From Puffinus mauretanicus (Eukaryota; Chordata; Aves; Procellariiformes; Procellariidae), in the NCBI GenBank assembly GCA_023333565.1, contig JAJKFH010003627.1, positions 6,181,501-6,245,500 on the forward strand: 64,000 bases of DNA, read 5' to 3'. A program made the position numbers and the translations under genes. The notes under the pieces were generated by a model. The model saw only the letters and a list, made by a program, of their open reading frames with translations. It did not search any database and had not been told where the DNA came from. Below are positions 1 to 11,406 of the stretch, in pieces (the first letter of the stretch is position 1; each line of letters begins with the position of its first letter).

Positions 1-851
1 GAAACTTGCTTGAGTTGCTGTCTTAAGAATGACAACAAAATGAGAGCTTTTGGAAGTCAACTTTTCCCTTTTTCTGGGGACAAACTTGCAGAAACCAAAC
101 ACACACTTGGGTCTGTGTATGGAAAATATGTATGGCACTCAAGCAATCTGAGGTTGCTTAGGCAAGGGGAACCTAACCATCCCAGCCAGACACTTGCACA
201 GATGTGGGAGGTTGGTGGGTGGGGATGTTTACCCACTTGGCATATGCTATGCAGTATGTCTGCATTTTTATGTGCGTATCTTCTCTATGCAGTCTTCACC
301 CTTCTGCCCTGAACACTCAGGAGCAGTTCCTCTGCGGGTATATGTGCCTGCGAGCCCCAAGGAAATCCGCTGGGAATTTGCCCTAATCTTTTCCATTATC
401 TTTCCGTGGGGTAAGAGCAACTCTTTCCTAGGTATAAAATTATGAGCATTGAGGAGTGCTTAGGTACTCAGAAAAGCTAAAAATGGCCTCCTCAAGTGCA
501 GCTGGATGGTGGTCAGAAGGATCTATTTTTACTTGACTTGCGTTTGCACAGAGGCATCCATGCACGACTTTCTGTTGTTCCTGGAGTCTTTCAAGCATAT
601 GGTAAATAGAGTTTCAATGGGTTGGAACCTATTGCTTCAGGAAATGTTGTTACAAATTGTTTTTCCACTGCAGTGCATTGAGGGTTTTTCATGCCACCAC
701 CAACATATGCTCTGAAATCCAAGTGGTCTCCAGAAGGGAGTGGCCAAGAGGTTTTGAGGCGATGTGAAACCCATTAGGCTTGCAGAGAAAGTGGTAAAAG
801 CATCACAAAAACATACTGGAGTGTAGAAAAGCAGGCGCTATTATTCAGAAT
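1..851. other. Unique intergenic or intronic DNA, no feature seen
   Basis: I see no gene, repeat family or RNA gene here. Open frames are at most about 100 codons, overlap each other in different frames and show no recognisable domain. Confidence 0.65.
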
Positions 852-975
852 GCAGTGAAACCATGTTTCTCTAACTAGATTAGTTTACATCTTGTGGTAT
901 ATAAAGAAATAAAAATTACTTAGATTGCAATAAGCCATGTTTTTCTAACTTAATAGGTTGGCTTACATTTTGTGG
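852..975. repeat. Imperfect tandem duplication, 74-75 bp period
   Basis: Two diverged copies of one segment follow each other. The first begins at 852 and the second at 927. Shared wording includes 'CCATGTTT(C/T)TCTAACT' at 861 and 935, and 'TTACAT(C/T)TTGTGG' near the end of each copy. Substitutions and small gaps mark it as an old local duplication. It matches no repeat family I know. Confidence 0.7.
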
Positions 976-2950
976 CAGGGGGGAAAAATGTTGACTAAGA
1001 GACTGATTTTGTTTTAGTCCCACTTGCCGGGCTATATTTCTGATGCCTGTGTTGTTTAGTGATAATCTTTGGCTATAGCTATCTTTGGAGCACCTTCTTT
1101 TTTGGCTAGCTCTTCTCCTTAGATGCTTATCAACAGAAGTTGCCCATGAACACCTATGGGCAAAGCATATTTTTCTTTAGCGATCACTCTTCATCCGTTA
1201 CAACAGTTCTCCATCTCTCTTGAACCTCAGCCTCACAGGAACCTTTCTATTATGTAGGGCATCTCTTGACCATGACATCCTTTTTCCTTCACATCAAGTG
1301 TTCTCATCTATTTTTCCTGGAAAAACTTTGTGTCTGTTTCGAGAATCTCTTTCACACAATACACCCTTTATGATGTCAAGGTCTCATCCAGTTTTCCTCC
1401 CAAATTAAAAAAAAAAAAAACTAATGTATATGGGCAGAGATCCAAGGGTTCTAGTGTGTTTTCCATTTATACCAGCTGGCAGATCTCATTTGTTGAGTTG
1501 AAAACGCGAGAAATTGAGCTGAATGCCCAGCACAGCAAACTGTCATAGGTAGGACTAACGTGAAGGATGGCTGGAAAAGAGGGATGGACTTGTTGCATAT
1601 GGGAGACATGCAGAGAGCTTGAACAGAAATAGTGTCTTACTTCATGGAAAACCTTTAAATCCACAGTGCTGGGATAAGATTTGAAGGATGAGATCAAGGC
1701 ATCAAACTTTGATTTAAATTTTTTTTTTGAAAAAAAAAATCTTCCCCTTCTGCTAGACTAAAGCATCCATTGGCTTTTGTGGCATCACGCTTGTGACCTG
1801 GGCTTGGAGGAATGCAGTCAGTGGACTGTCGGACAATTATAGTTTTGGTTCAGATCATAGACCTCTGTTAACTAAGCACTGTAGAAAACCTTGTTTTTTC
1901 CTCTGAAGCAGCTGATACTGCCTGTGACAAGATACTGGATTTTGAGGCACCACTGTTGTGTTGTTACCTGTCAGTTCCTGTGTTTCTACAGGTTAAAAAA
2001 ACCCCACAGTCCTCTCCTACAGTACATGCAGACTCAGAAATAATTACCTTCTGGTAAATTGTGGTGCCTCCAAATTGTTCTTTGTAGCTTGCTGAAATGC
2101 TGTCTTCTGGGAGTCAGCTTCATATAGACAAGGTACGCGCTGCACATTAGCTGGGTAGAGACTAGTCAAATTCGTGAAACTCAGAAAAGCGGGTACTCAG
2201 CTTGCACCCGAAATGAAGAGCAGACAGAGAAAACCTGGCACAGCAAGGTATCTCTGTGTGGATGAAATAATTAAACAAAACAGAAGAATATATCTACCTT
2301 GAAAGACTGCGAGAGTCAAATCGAAAGCAGATGGAAGGCATTTAGAAGAAATTCAGGCTGGCTGAATTGCATTCAGGCAGATAAAAGACTTTGCTAAAGA
2401 ATATATCTTCCACTTAACACAGAGAGGAAGTCCTACAACTCATGTGGGCTTCAAGTGATGACATATGGTTCAAGTATCATGGTCCTCTTCTGAGGAAACA
2501 GCACAAAGGCTTGTCACCACCCCGGTGAAACATTCAGAAGGCAGCGACAGGGCCGAGTCTGTTCTCTTGAAGCGGAAAGCCGAGCCAAGCACTCTGATGA
2601 CAACAGATGAACAGAGCTGATTTTTTTTAAGGAAAACAGCTCATAATTAGAGGCCTTGAACCCCTCACCCGTAAAGGATTTGTCCTTATATTGCATAGAT
2701 ATGGGGCAGGTATTTCAACTTACTGAAATCTATCTGTTGTCTCCGAGTTTTGTGAAGGAAGAATTGGCCATGGATGTCTTCAGATCCGTTTCTTGGTGTG
2801 AAACTGCCTCCTTCATAAACACATGCAGCAAAATAAACCACATCTATGAGGAAATCTTTTTTCTTTTATGCACTGCTTTTGTGAGGCTGTAAAAAGTACA
2901 TGTCCTCTTGTTACAGTTGAAGATTAACTCTTCTGAGTGTGTAAACCACT
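976..2950. other. Unique DNA with one A/T palindrome
   Basis: No gene or transposon is recognised. The only structure is a perfect A/T inverted repeat at 1718-1740: 11-base arms around a single G, with ten T then ten A. A short A-run lies near 1407-1420. Open frames are short (up to 78 codons) and unremarkable. Confidence 0.6.
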
Positions 2951-2958
2951 TTTGGGTT

Positions 2959-3105
2959 CACCGTGATTATCAGCAAGTCTCTTTGTTAAAATAGCAAAGT
3001 TTGTGACAGTTGCAGGATACTTGTGGATAACCACTTTCAGATTTGAAGTGACACCTGCTAGTGTTGAAAATTGAGCCAAAATGTGATAATCATCTCATCA
3101 CGGTG
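2959..3105. repeat. Imperfect inverted repeat in a possible conserved element
   Basis: The left arm CACCGTGATTATCA (2959-2972) is mirrored on the right at 3084-3105. There TGATAATCA is followed by eight extra bases and then CGGTG. The arms are about 110 bp apart. The surrounding 2.9-3.34 kb is AT-rich, low in simple repeats, and carries homeodomain-like TAATTA/TTAATTAA words (for example around 3303-3310). Regulatory function is inference only. Confidence 0.45.
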
Positions 3106-6100
3106 CAGAATCGCAGTATGTGAGTCACAAGTTGTGCCCATTGAAAAATCTCAACTTTCAAAGATTAAACGAACAGCCAGAACTGCCTGTAATCAAGCCT
3201 CTCCCCCTATTATTCCTGGCCCTAATTACTAAGGAAGAAATTTTAAGTACATGTAAGGCAGTTGAGGGTGTGTGTTAGTCACCCAAAGAATAAACAGGGA
3301 AATTAATTAAAATAAAATGATTCATTATAAATTATTCTCCCAGCTACGTTCATAATGATGTGAGAAATATTCCAAATACTATTAGAAAAGCACTCCCTCC
3401 GCCCCTAGTATTTCTGGCACCTCTAGAAACAGCAAGTGCTGAAACTCCCACGTGAGGGATGTTTCCTGTGAGCTGCACTGCCAGATTGTACCTGTATTTT
3501 TGGATAAGTATTTGAACATTTGCCTGCTTATGGAAAAAGAGCCCGAAGCCCGTTCTGAGGGTAGCTGTTACCAGGTGGATCCCCACATTTCTATGCTGGG
3601 GCCAACCAGAAGTAGTTAATAGGAAGAAATGCGAAGCGATGCCTAGAAAAGGTGAAACGTGAGCTAAGGCAGTTGCTCAGGATGGGGCCCTGGAGAACCA
3701 AGATGGGATGGTTGCAAGCCTGCTTAACTCCTGAGATCAGAAAAGTCCTTGCATTGATTTGACCTCTCGCTTTTTTAAAGGGCAGTGACTTCCTCCTTTC
3801 CCACTGGGCTTTCAGCAAAGCAACACCACCCATCACATCAAGTCCTTCTTCTTGCTCATTGTAAAAAACAAAACATGCCTCCTTTCCACCCAAAAAACCA
3901 CCCTCCCACCTACCCCCCGGTAAACTGTCAGGGTCTCCTAAGGTGCTCTGAGTGAGTGTGTGTGTCTGTCTGTCTGTTACACATGTGTTTAATTCACATA
4001 TTTTCTACTGGAAGGGATGTGAAAGTGTGAGTTTAGAATTTGAAACAGAACAGTTTGGGGTTATAAAAATTTAGCTTGGCTCAGAAAGGCTGTGTGTAAG
4101 CAGAGACTTAATTGACTTCTGCTGCCTCCGATGGGTCTCTGCCAGTCATTCAGGCTAGATCGACGGGCTGTCACGTAATCTCTGCATTGGGGGAGCTGGA
4201 CCAAGAGTTCCACAAACTGGGCATTTATTTTAGGCATCCCAAGGGGATGCTGGAGGACCAGCCCCCAGATCTGTAGCCTCTCTTGGGACATTCTTTGTGA
4301 GAAAGACATTCACCTGCTCTGCCTTCATGACTTCGTTGCCATTGTTTAATTTGCAGCCATTGCCTTGCCTTGCCCCTTTTTCCTTTTGCTGTTATGTCTT
4401 GCAATCTCCTTTCTCAAACTGCTAAATAAACACTCTGCAACAGTGGTAGAAGTTCCTGAGGAGCAAGCCTACCAAGTGCTGTAGAAGGAGAGGTTCGCAG
4501 TGCTGCTGGAGATGGAAAACCGTGCCTGGTAACTTCACGTCAATTTAAGCAACAAGAAGGAATTCAGGAGAGAAGCCTGATGAGTAATCTCTGTTGAATT
4601 CATATGGGAAGTTTTATAATACCCCAGAACTGTTTAGCAATACCTTTCCAGAATCCTTTTCTGCTTAAGGTGGTCTTCATGTCCTCAAGCTCCTGAGACC
4701 TTCTGGTCCTGCATTAGTACTGTCAAACTCTTAAATCCCTCCTTGCAGGAAGAGTATAAAAAGTAGTTTCAAGCCAAGCTCTAGGTCTGCGCTGGGCTGT
4801 GTATTTGGAGAGGAATCCCTCCAAGTTTACTGAAGCAGTTTTGCCATTCACTGAAACACAGTGTTCATTGAAAAACAATGTTCCACCAAAACACTGAAGG
4901 GGAAGTTTTATTCTCTTTCATTTGTTTAAGACCAGGGATTTGGCCTAGTAATTTTGTTTATTGAAATATTGAAGGAAAGTCTGTCTGGCCCCGTCTTTGT
5001 AGTACCTGAACTCTTTCCAAGTTTTTGAGGGTGGGGTTGCAAACGCAGTCTTCTCAGGCCCTTTCTAATTTCTCACCCTAAAAGTGGTGTGACGGTAATT
5101 TTTTGCTGTGTCTTCACTGGCATAATGGGGTGTATTTTTACCCAGTGGTAACTCACACACTGTAGTTATGTGCAATAAAAATACAGCAGTGCATTGCAGC
5201 AGTGTAACTCCCCAAGATCAGGCTGGGACCCTGAGAGTACAGAGCTCATCATCTCATGGGGGAAAATGACAAACAGCCTGGTCTTAGGTTAGGGTTTTTC
5301 AGAGATACGTATTGTCTATTAAAAATCTCAGAGTAACTTAATATAGTATCACAATCTGTTGAAGGGTAAAATTTTTATCATTATCGTATATTGTGGGGAA
5401 AGCCTTAGTTGGTATACAGCATTTGAAAATTGCATATGAAAAATGTATCATGTATGTGTGAAGAAGTGATCAGAGGGAAGTGGAAGGGAGAACTTCTATA
5501 CTTAATCTTGAAAACAACAAAAGTTGATGCCGTCTTTGCTGGGAGTACAGACGACCAAAAAATGCTCATTTGCTTATTGTGGGAGATATTGTATCATTTT
5601 TATCTATTCTAAAATGTTGCTATTTAAATTGAGGGGCTGTTTTGGTTTTCAGTTTATCTTTTCAGTTAAAAAAGGGCTGTCTACTTTCTTTTCTTTTAAA
5701 ATAATTAGATTTCTAAAGATGAAAACCTGAACCTTTTTTTTTTAGAAAATTTGCTTTTCATTACTGATTTTAATTGTCACAGTAACTTTTTCACAATGTA
5801 TAAGTTTTTGCTGAGAAATGCCCCTTTTCACTGAAATATTTAGGTGAAAATACATTGCCTACATGAGCCTCCTTGGCTCATCTGTGTTTGTGCCAGGTGT
5901 AATTTAATGATTGCAAGATTGCTAGATAGCTAAGTGGGATGTGATTTTTTTTAAAGCTACTAGGGGAGTTTGTTACTCAACTTGTGTGAAATTAATGAGA
6001 AAAGTGTGGACTTTGAAAAGCACAATCACCAGTTTCCCTGCACTTTATTTTGACACTTGGTGGGAGGGATGTAGCCTTGATTTACTTCTATTGGAAAGGT

Positions 6101-7871
6101 GCTTATGTTGCACAAGGAGGACTTCCTGATCCAAAATTAGACAAGAATAGCCAAAACAACTGTAGGAAAAGAAAAAATTGCGTGATCAGGAAATGAGGAG
6201 ACATTCACTTCTCATTTCACTAGTTAATAAGGATATTTTAGGTGCATTCCAGCAGGGAAATCCTCTCTTTGCAAACATGAATCTCAGGCGAGGTCCCTCA
6301 GGGTCTCATGAACCTCTCAGCAAACCTGAGTCCATTTGGATGCACAAATGCTGGAATGGGCTTGACCTGCAGTTGCCCTGGAATGAGTTACGTCTCCAGC
6401 TGGAAACCATGCGAAGTGTGATGGTTTCATATGGCTAGATACGACCCCAATCCCAGCAGGATTGCTTGGGCTGAAATCAGCAACTGAAGATGTGAATGTT
6501 TCCTCCAAACCACCTTCCAGTGCTTCCTGAAGCTCATCCATCACTGTTGAGGCATAACAGCTCTTAATGTGGTAAATTAGTGACCTTGATGAAGAGCAGA
6601 GATTCAGTTTGATATCATTTGATACAATTTCAGTTGGTATAAGTCAGTTTGATTAATTTGACTGAATTTAACCAGAGTTAACCTCCCCTGGAGGTTATAA
6701 CGATAAATCAGAAGAATAGGTGATCCCATATGTAGAGTTCCCCAGCTCAGGAAGCTGAGAGTGGGTAAACCTGACCTGCCCATGGTGGAAGTCAGTAAGT
6801 GTGCATTTGTACTGGGGTGCATCACTGGATCCCTTCCAGTCCTGTGCATAATATTCATGACTATCTGCGCTGTCTGTGAATGGAACAAAAGTCCATCCGC
6901 ACCTTCAAGTGGAGACAGAGCAAACAGTAAGTGCGACTATGTTTAAAGTGTCACAGATCACTGAGATAAGTGAAGCTGCAGGTGGCAAACATGCAGTGTA
7001 ATGGAGGCAGGGCTAAAGCTATGTGGGAGCCAGCATAGGAAATGTGGGCTAAAAGCAACAGTCGTCAGGAAATGAACCTGGAAATTATTGTTGAAACAGC
7101 CCAGGGCAAAGCTGCAGAACAGAAATGGCTGCTGACCTCCTAGGGTAAGTTGTAAGAGCTGGAATGAGTAAACAGAAGAAAATACATAGTTTGGAGATCA
7201 GAAACTTGTATTTGCTCTGCCTCATAATGCAAGGAGAAGGGGACATTTGATTAAAATAGAAAGGTGATGAAAGAAATGCTTATAAAAAGGTACTTCTTCA
7301 CAGGGTACGTAATTAAAAAGGGGAGCTCATTGCTTCAAGGTGTCTTTGAGATCAGGAACTTAGCAGGAATTAAAAATAAACAAACGCAACCCCTCAAACC
7401 TGTGATATTTCCATGGATAACAAGAATATCCATTTTTGTCAACAGTTCTGCTTCACTGCGTAAATTCACCTCTGGCTCGTCAGGGTTAATACTCTCTTCC
7501 TCTGAGAAGGATGCTCGAACTGCTTACTGCTTGCGGTTTTTCTCTGGAAGCGCTGGCATCACCAGGAGTCAGGCACAAAACAGGGGACTAGGCTGACTAC
7601 TGATGTGATGCAGTATCCCTGGGCGATGCTTTTAAGGCATCTGGCTCTCGGTCTGTCCTCGTAAGGAACATTGTTCCGACCGGGGGCCGCTGGACCACAG
7701 ACAAACATTATTGCTTTTGGAAGCGGTTGTCTGGGATAATGAGGTGATAGACAGTCTCCGCGAGGAATGCTTAAAGGATGTTAATCTCACCTAGTGAGAA
7801 GGGACTGCAGAACTGTGGCACATATCACGTAATTAAATAGCTCATTGCTACAGGATATTGTGGAGGCCAAG
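3106..7871. other. Unique DNA, no gene recognised
   Basis: Nothing is recognised apart from a short TG/TGTC microsatellite at about 3953-3977. Frames of up to 100 codons (for example 3591-3893 on the minus strand) have no visible domain and no splice-flanked conserved structure. Confidence 0.6.
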
Positions 7872-8002
7872 AGTACAGATGGATCTGAGAGGGGAGTAGA
7901 CACGTTCGTGGAAGGTAAGTCCGTGAGTAGCTCCTAGTCCTGATGCGACCTCCAGTTCAGGCAGTCCTTGAAGTGATGATTTCCAGACACCAGGAGGACG
8001 TG
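7872..8002 (+). mobile_element. Ancient L3/CR1-like LINE 3' fragment
   Basis: Wording such as 'GTAGACACGTTCGTGGAAGG', then 'AAGTCCGTGAGTAGCTCCTAG', then 'ACCTCCAGTTCAGGCAG' and 'CCAGACACCAGGAGGA' follows the order of the 3' untranslated tail of old amniote L3/CR1-group LINEs. It is heavily diverged and 5'-truncated, and it does not encode anything. The match is from memory of the family and was not aligned. Confidence 0.5.
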
Positions 8003-9511
8003 CCATGGAAAGCGACCATTTTCTATGTGACTTTTTCTTTTATACTCTTTCCCTTTCAGTCAGTGGAAGACAGAAAAGTTAACTAGACGGATGTAGAATC
8101 TGATCCTTCTTTTCTTTTTATCTTTATATACTTAAGAGGACTTAGAAATTCCTGAAGGGCAGATGACTCACATTGGCAAGGGGTTCAGAAATCAGAGGAT
8201 AGTCTGAAAATCCTGGGAAGCTAGATGGGAATAAGGCAGGCATATTATGCTGAGAGAGTACTTAAGCATATGGAACAAGTTACTGGGGAATGGCAAGCGA
8301 TGTAAAGACATTATACTAAGACTTTAAGATGATACTTTAAGGCGATACTTTCTAAGTTCAAGGGACACCTCCGTCTCCCTTTTGAGGAGGGGCTTGGGAA
8401 AAGAGCAGCCTTACGGAAAGGAGTAGGATTAAGAAGATCGCTGGGAAATGGCAGGCGGATCGTGCTGGATGCCCTTTCCCTGTTCCTAAAATTTCTACCG
8501 TCCTCATGAGAGGAAGAGAAAATAAACCGAGGAATGGTAATGCTCAGGGTTACACAATCAGGGTCGGAGGCTGCTGACCTTGCCGCTAATGGTTTATGGG
8601 CAGCCACAGGCGTCCGCCGCTGTCCCGTGTTTTTGTTACACATTATCTAGCAGTTGCCAAATGACTTGGTCCCAATATGCAGGAAATTACTTGAGAGCTA
8701 TATTTAGCAAGATGAGCCCATATCTTGATTTGGCTGGAAGCTGAGGCAGATTGAACTAATCTAGGGGAAAGACGGAGTGTGTGGGGTCCCGGCAGAACAT
8801 TTTCCCCCAAGTTTCCTGAGGTCTTCTGACCTCCTTGGGGTTTCTGTTGTGGACCAGCCTGAGGGCCATCACAGAGAAGGCTGAAGAAAAGGGGGTTTAC
8901 GGGTTCCTGGTGCTGCATGTTGCAGCACAGCCCAAGGGAGCTGGTCCCACCTCTGCAGCACAGCGAGGACAGTGGCGGTGCGAGTGAATCCTCCTGAGAA
9001 ACCACAGGGTGGGCTCCATCATTCTGTGGTGGCCCTGAGGCTGTGATCTCAGCCAGCTCCTCTGCCTAAGGCTGGACATGATCCACTCGTCAAGCACAAT
9101 GCTTCCCAGCACTCTCCCACCTCAAGCTCCCTCACAAGCTTCCTGGCTCTCACACAGCTCTGGTTTCTCAGCCTCTTTCCCACCAGAAACTAGGATTAGG
9201 AGGCGAGATGGAGGTTGCTCCTCTGGGTGGTCACCCCTCAGAAAAGATGGCTAAAGTCACATTCTCCAAGAGCAGCCCTCGTCCCTCCTTGTCGCACCTG
9301 GTGGTGCACCAGGCAGGTCCTCTGTCATGGGGCAAGCTGTGGCACTGGCTCAGCCCCAGGAGAGAAGACACTCGCAAGGCTTGAAATCTGCACGTGGAGG
9401 GTTTCTCTCCGGGTTCCCACCTCCCTGAAGCTGTGCAGGGAGGCTCTCCCTGCGGTTACCTGCCCTTCGTGCAGTTGGCTTCTTGGAGGAGTGTGGGGAC
9501 TTGTTTGCAAT
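8003..9511. other. Unique DNA, no gene recognised
   Basis: Overlapping open frames of 110-139 codons occur on both strands (8311-8643 minus, 8643-9005 minus, 9215-9634 plus). None shows a recognisable domain, and their frames conflict. The segment is slightly more GC-rich than its flanks, which lengthens chance frames. Confidence 0.55.
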
Positions 9512-9560
9512 GGGCCTGATTCACAGCCCACGAAATCAGATTGGTTTTGGATCAGACCCC
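9512..9560. repeat. Possible shortened ancient palindromic amniote repeat
   Basis: The segment starts 'GGGCCTGATTCACAGCCCA' and ends 'TTGGTTTTGGATCAGACCCC'. The outer ends are imperfect inverted repeats of each other. The wording resembles a short palindromic repeat seen across birds, crocodilians and turtles, built around 'GGCCTGATCCAAAGCCC'. The middle appears deleted. I cannot give a family name. Confidence 0.4.
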
Positions 9561-10364
9561 GTAAGGAGTTTGTATTGTATTTCAGCGCACAGGAACACAA
9601 AAGAGCAGAGTCTGGTTATTTGCTCAATAATTAGCAGCTCCGTCCCCTAAGGGGAGATAGATCAGTGCTGGGATGAGTCTCTAACCGAAGTGCCTGACGT
9701 TCCCCTGCAGCTACCGCGCGGCAGCCAGGTGGTGTGGGAAGAAGGGATTTTATCAGCGCTATGCACCGTTAATGAGTATTTACTGTGCAGTACGCTTTCA
9801 GTGAGCTACGATGGTTACAGGCTCACGTGAGGCAAGGAACGTGATCTCTGGGCAAATGCAGAGCCCTGAGTTTCCGTTTAACACAGTAAGGTGTTTTGCA
9901 TGGCCTAAATACACAGTGGAAAGCATCTGACAGGGCATGATAAGTACTTAGTGGGACATCTCCCAGGGAGAAATGCTAAGAGAAAGCTTTTAGCTTAAAG
10001 AGTCGGTTTGAAGTGTCACCAGTTTTTTCCCATCCTGTCGTATCTTCATTAGCACGTCAGTTTGCTGATCTAAAAACCAAAAGGTAGTGTTATGCAAATT
10101 GAACAGTCCAGAAGGTGGGCAGTGAGGTTGCTGTGCCATGGGTATGGCTGCAGCAAAGCCCCCGAGGTCCTGAACAGCATCCTCCACCATGCGGAGGTGT
10201 GATCCTGTGGTTGGGGCCGGGCCTCAGGGGAGGAGGACAGTGTGGGGCTCCTCATGGTCACCAGCTTCTCTCCTTTGGGGCAAGTAAATGACAGTCTGTG
10301 CTGCAGGTCTGAGATCTTGTGAGCTGTTCAGGTTGTGTGAGGTGATTGTCTTCATTCAGTGTAG
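9561..10364. other. Unique DNA, no gene recognised
   Basis: No gene or repeat family is recognised. A POU octamer-like ATGCAAAT word occurs at about 10092-10099, which alone is weak evidence for anything. Confidence 0.55.
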
Positions 10365-10428
10365 TATTTAAGCATGTGCTGAGTTCAAAGGGAAACCCAA
10401 ACTTGGGTGCTTTTGTGAATCAGGGCTA
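10365..10428. repeat. Ancient amniote interspersed repeat fragment
   Basis: The wording 'TTTAAGCATGTGCTGAGTTC' followed by 'GGGTGCTTTTGTGAATCAGG' matches a short ancient interspersed repeat common in bird and reptile genomes, whose ends read roughly 'TTAAGCACATGCTTAAGT...GCTGAATCAGGGCC'. I do not know a secure family name. It is non-coding and diverged. Confidence 0.45.
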
Positions 10429-10960
10429 TCCCGCCTACTTTAATTCTTAGCAAATTAATTGATGAGATTCTTTATAGATGTTGCCCCAGCATTTGGGTTT
10501 CTGACATCTGCCCTTTCAAGTGGGCAATGCAGTGACTGACTAGAGCAGTTGCATTAATTTATTTCTTGTAGGCGATTGTAGCATTCAGTGCAATCATGGC
10601 ATTTTGAAAGCTGGCAGTGCTAGAACGTGGATGGCTATTGGCATGCCTCTGATGCCAACTCACAGAGAGCCAGTCCTGTCTCCCATTGTCAAAAACATAC
10701 CCTTGGTTTCAGCATTCATCACTATTTGTCTCTCGTAATTGCATTTTCCTGGGTACTAGAAATTAAATCAACAGTGACAGAATATTTATGGCTCAGAAAT
10801 ATTCTGGATGATTTCTAGAGAAGCTGTTTCCAGTTTGGTTATTTATGTTCTTTTATCATGCATTTTATAGTGGGAATGGGGAACTAAACAGCAAAAACCA
10901 TATGAAACATGCTGAATGATTTCCTCCTTGAGCCAAACATACATTTACTACAGGCAAAGA
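10429..10960. other. Unique DNA, nothing recognised
   Basis: AT-rich unique sequence. Only a 63-codon open frame is present and it has no recognisable content. Confidence 0.6.
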
Positions 10961-11290
10961 GATGCCGGTGTGGGCGCGCGCGCGGTTCAGAGCATCCAGA
11001 CCGTGGCCAGTGCTTCAGCTCCTGCCAGCCGTCTGCAGAGAGGGGCAGGCTGCCCGCTCAGCTCACCTGGCACACTTTCTTCGTTTGGAGGTTGCCGTCG
11101 TTCCCCGGAGAGAGGCTGGGGATGGTCTGGGAGGAAAGGTTGGACTCGTGTGGGCGAACTGCTTTGATCTACTCCCTGCCGACGGTCTCACTCACGTATG
11201 GGCGTTGCAGATGAAGCTTGTCAAGGGGTCTGACCACTCTCCCACTGGGAGTGCCGCGGAGCCGGGCTTTTCCTCGCTAGTCAGAGTGAA
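10961..11290. other. GC-rich, CpG-containing patch with (GC)n tract
   Basis: The composition changes sharply from the AT-rich left flank. A run of alternating G and C spans 10974-10984, and several more CpGs follow up to about 11270. Three overlapping open frames of 83-129 codons cover it in all plus frames, as expected where stop codons are scarce in GC-rich DNA, so none is called a gene. It could be an orphan CpG islet or an undetected exon. Confidence 0.4.
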
Positions 11291-11378
11291 AATTGAAATG
11301 TCTAAATTTCCAGTGAAACAAAAAATTGGAAGAATGCGTTCAGGAGATTGAGAAGTGAACTTGTGAGGTCCGTTTCCG

Positions 11379-11406
11379 TGACGTCAAGTTGTTGAAGACT
11401 GACTCA
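11379..11406. promoter_or_regulatory. CRE and AP-1 motif pair
   Basis: A perfect full cAMP-response element TGACGTCA lies at 11379-11386. A perfect AP-1 site TGACTCA lies at 11400-11406, about two helical turns from the start of the first. bZIP factors (CREB/ATF, FOS/JUN) bind these words. Both are visible in the sequence. Function is inferred, and chance occurrence is possible in 64 kb. Confidence 0.35.

Noticed and set aside
8643..9634. Opposed frames of 120 and 139 codons
   Set aside because: No domain in either. Slightly GC-richer DNA explains the longer frames.
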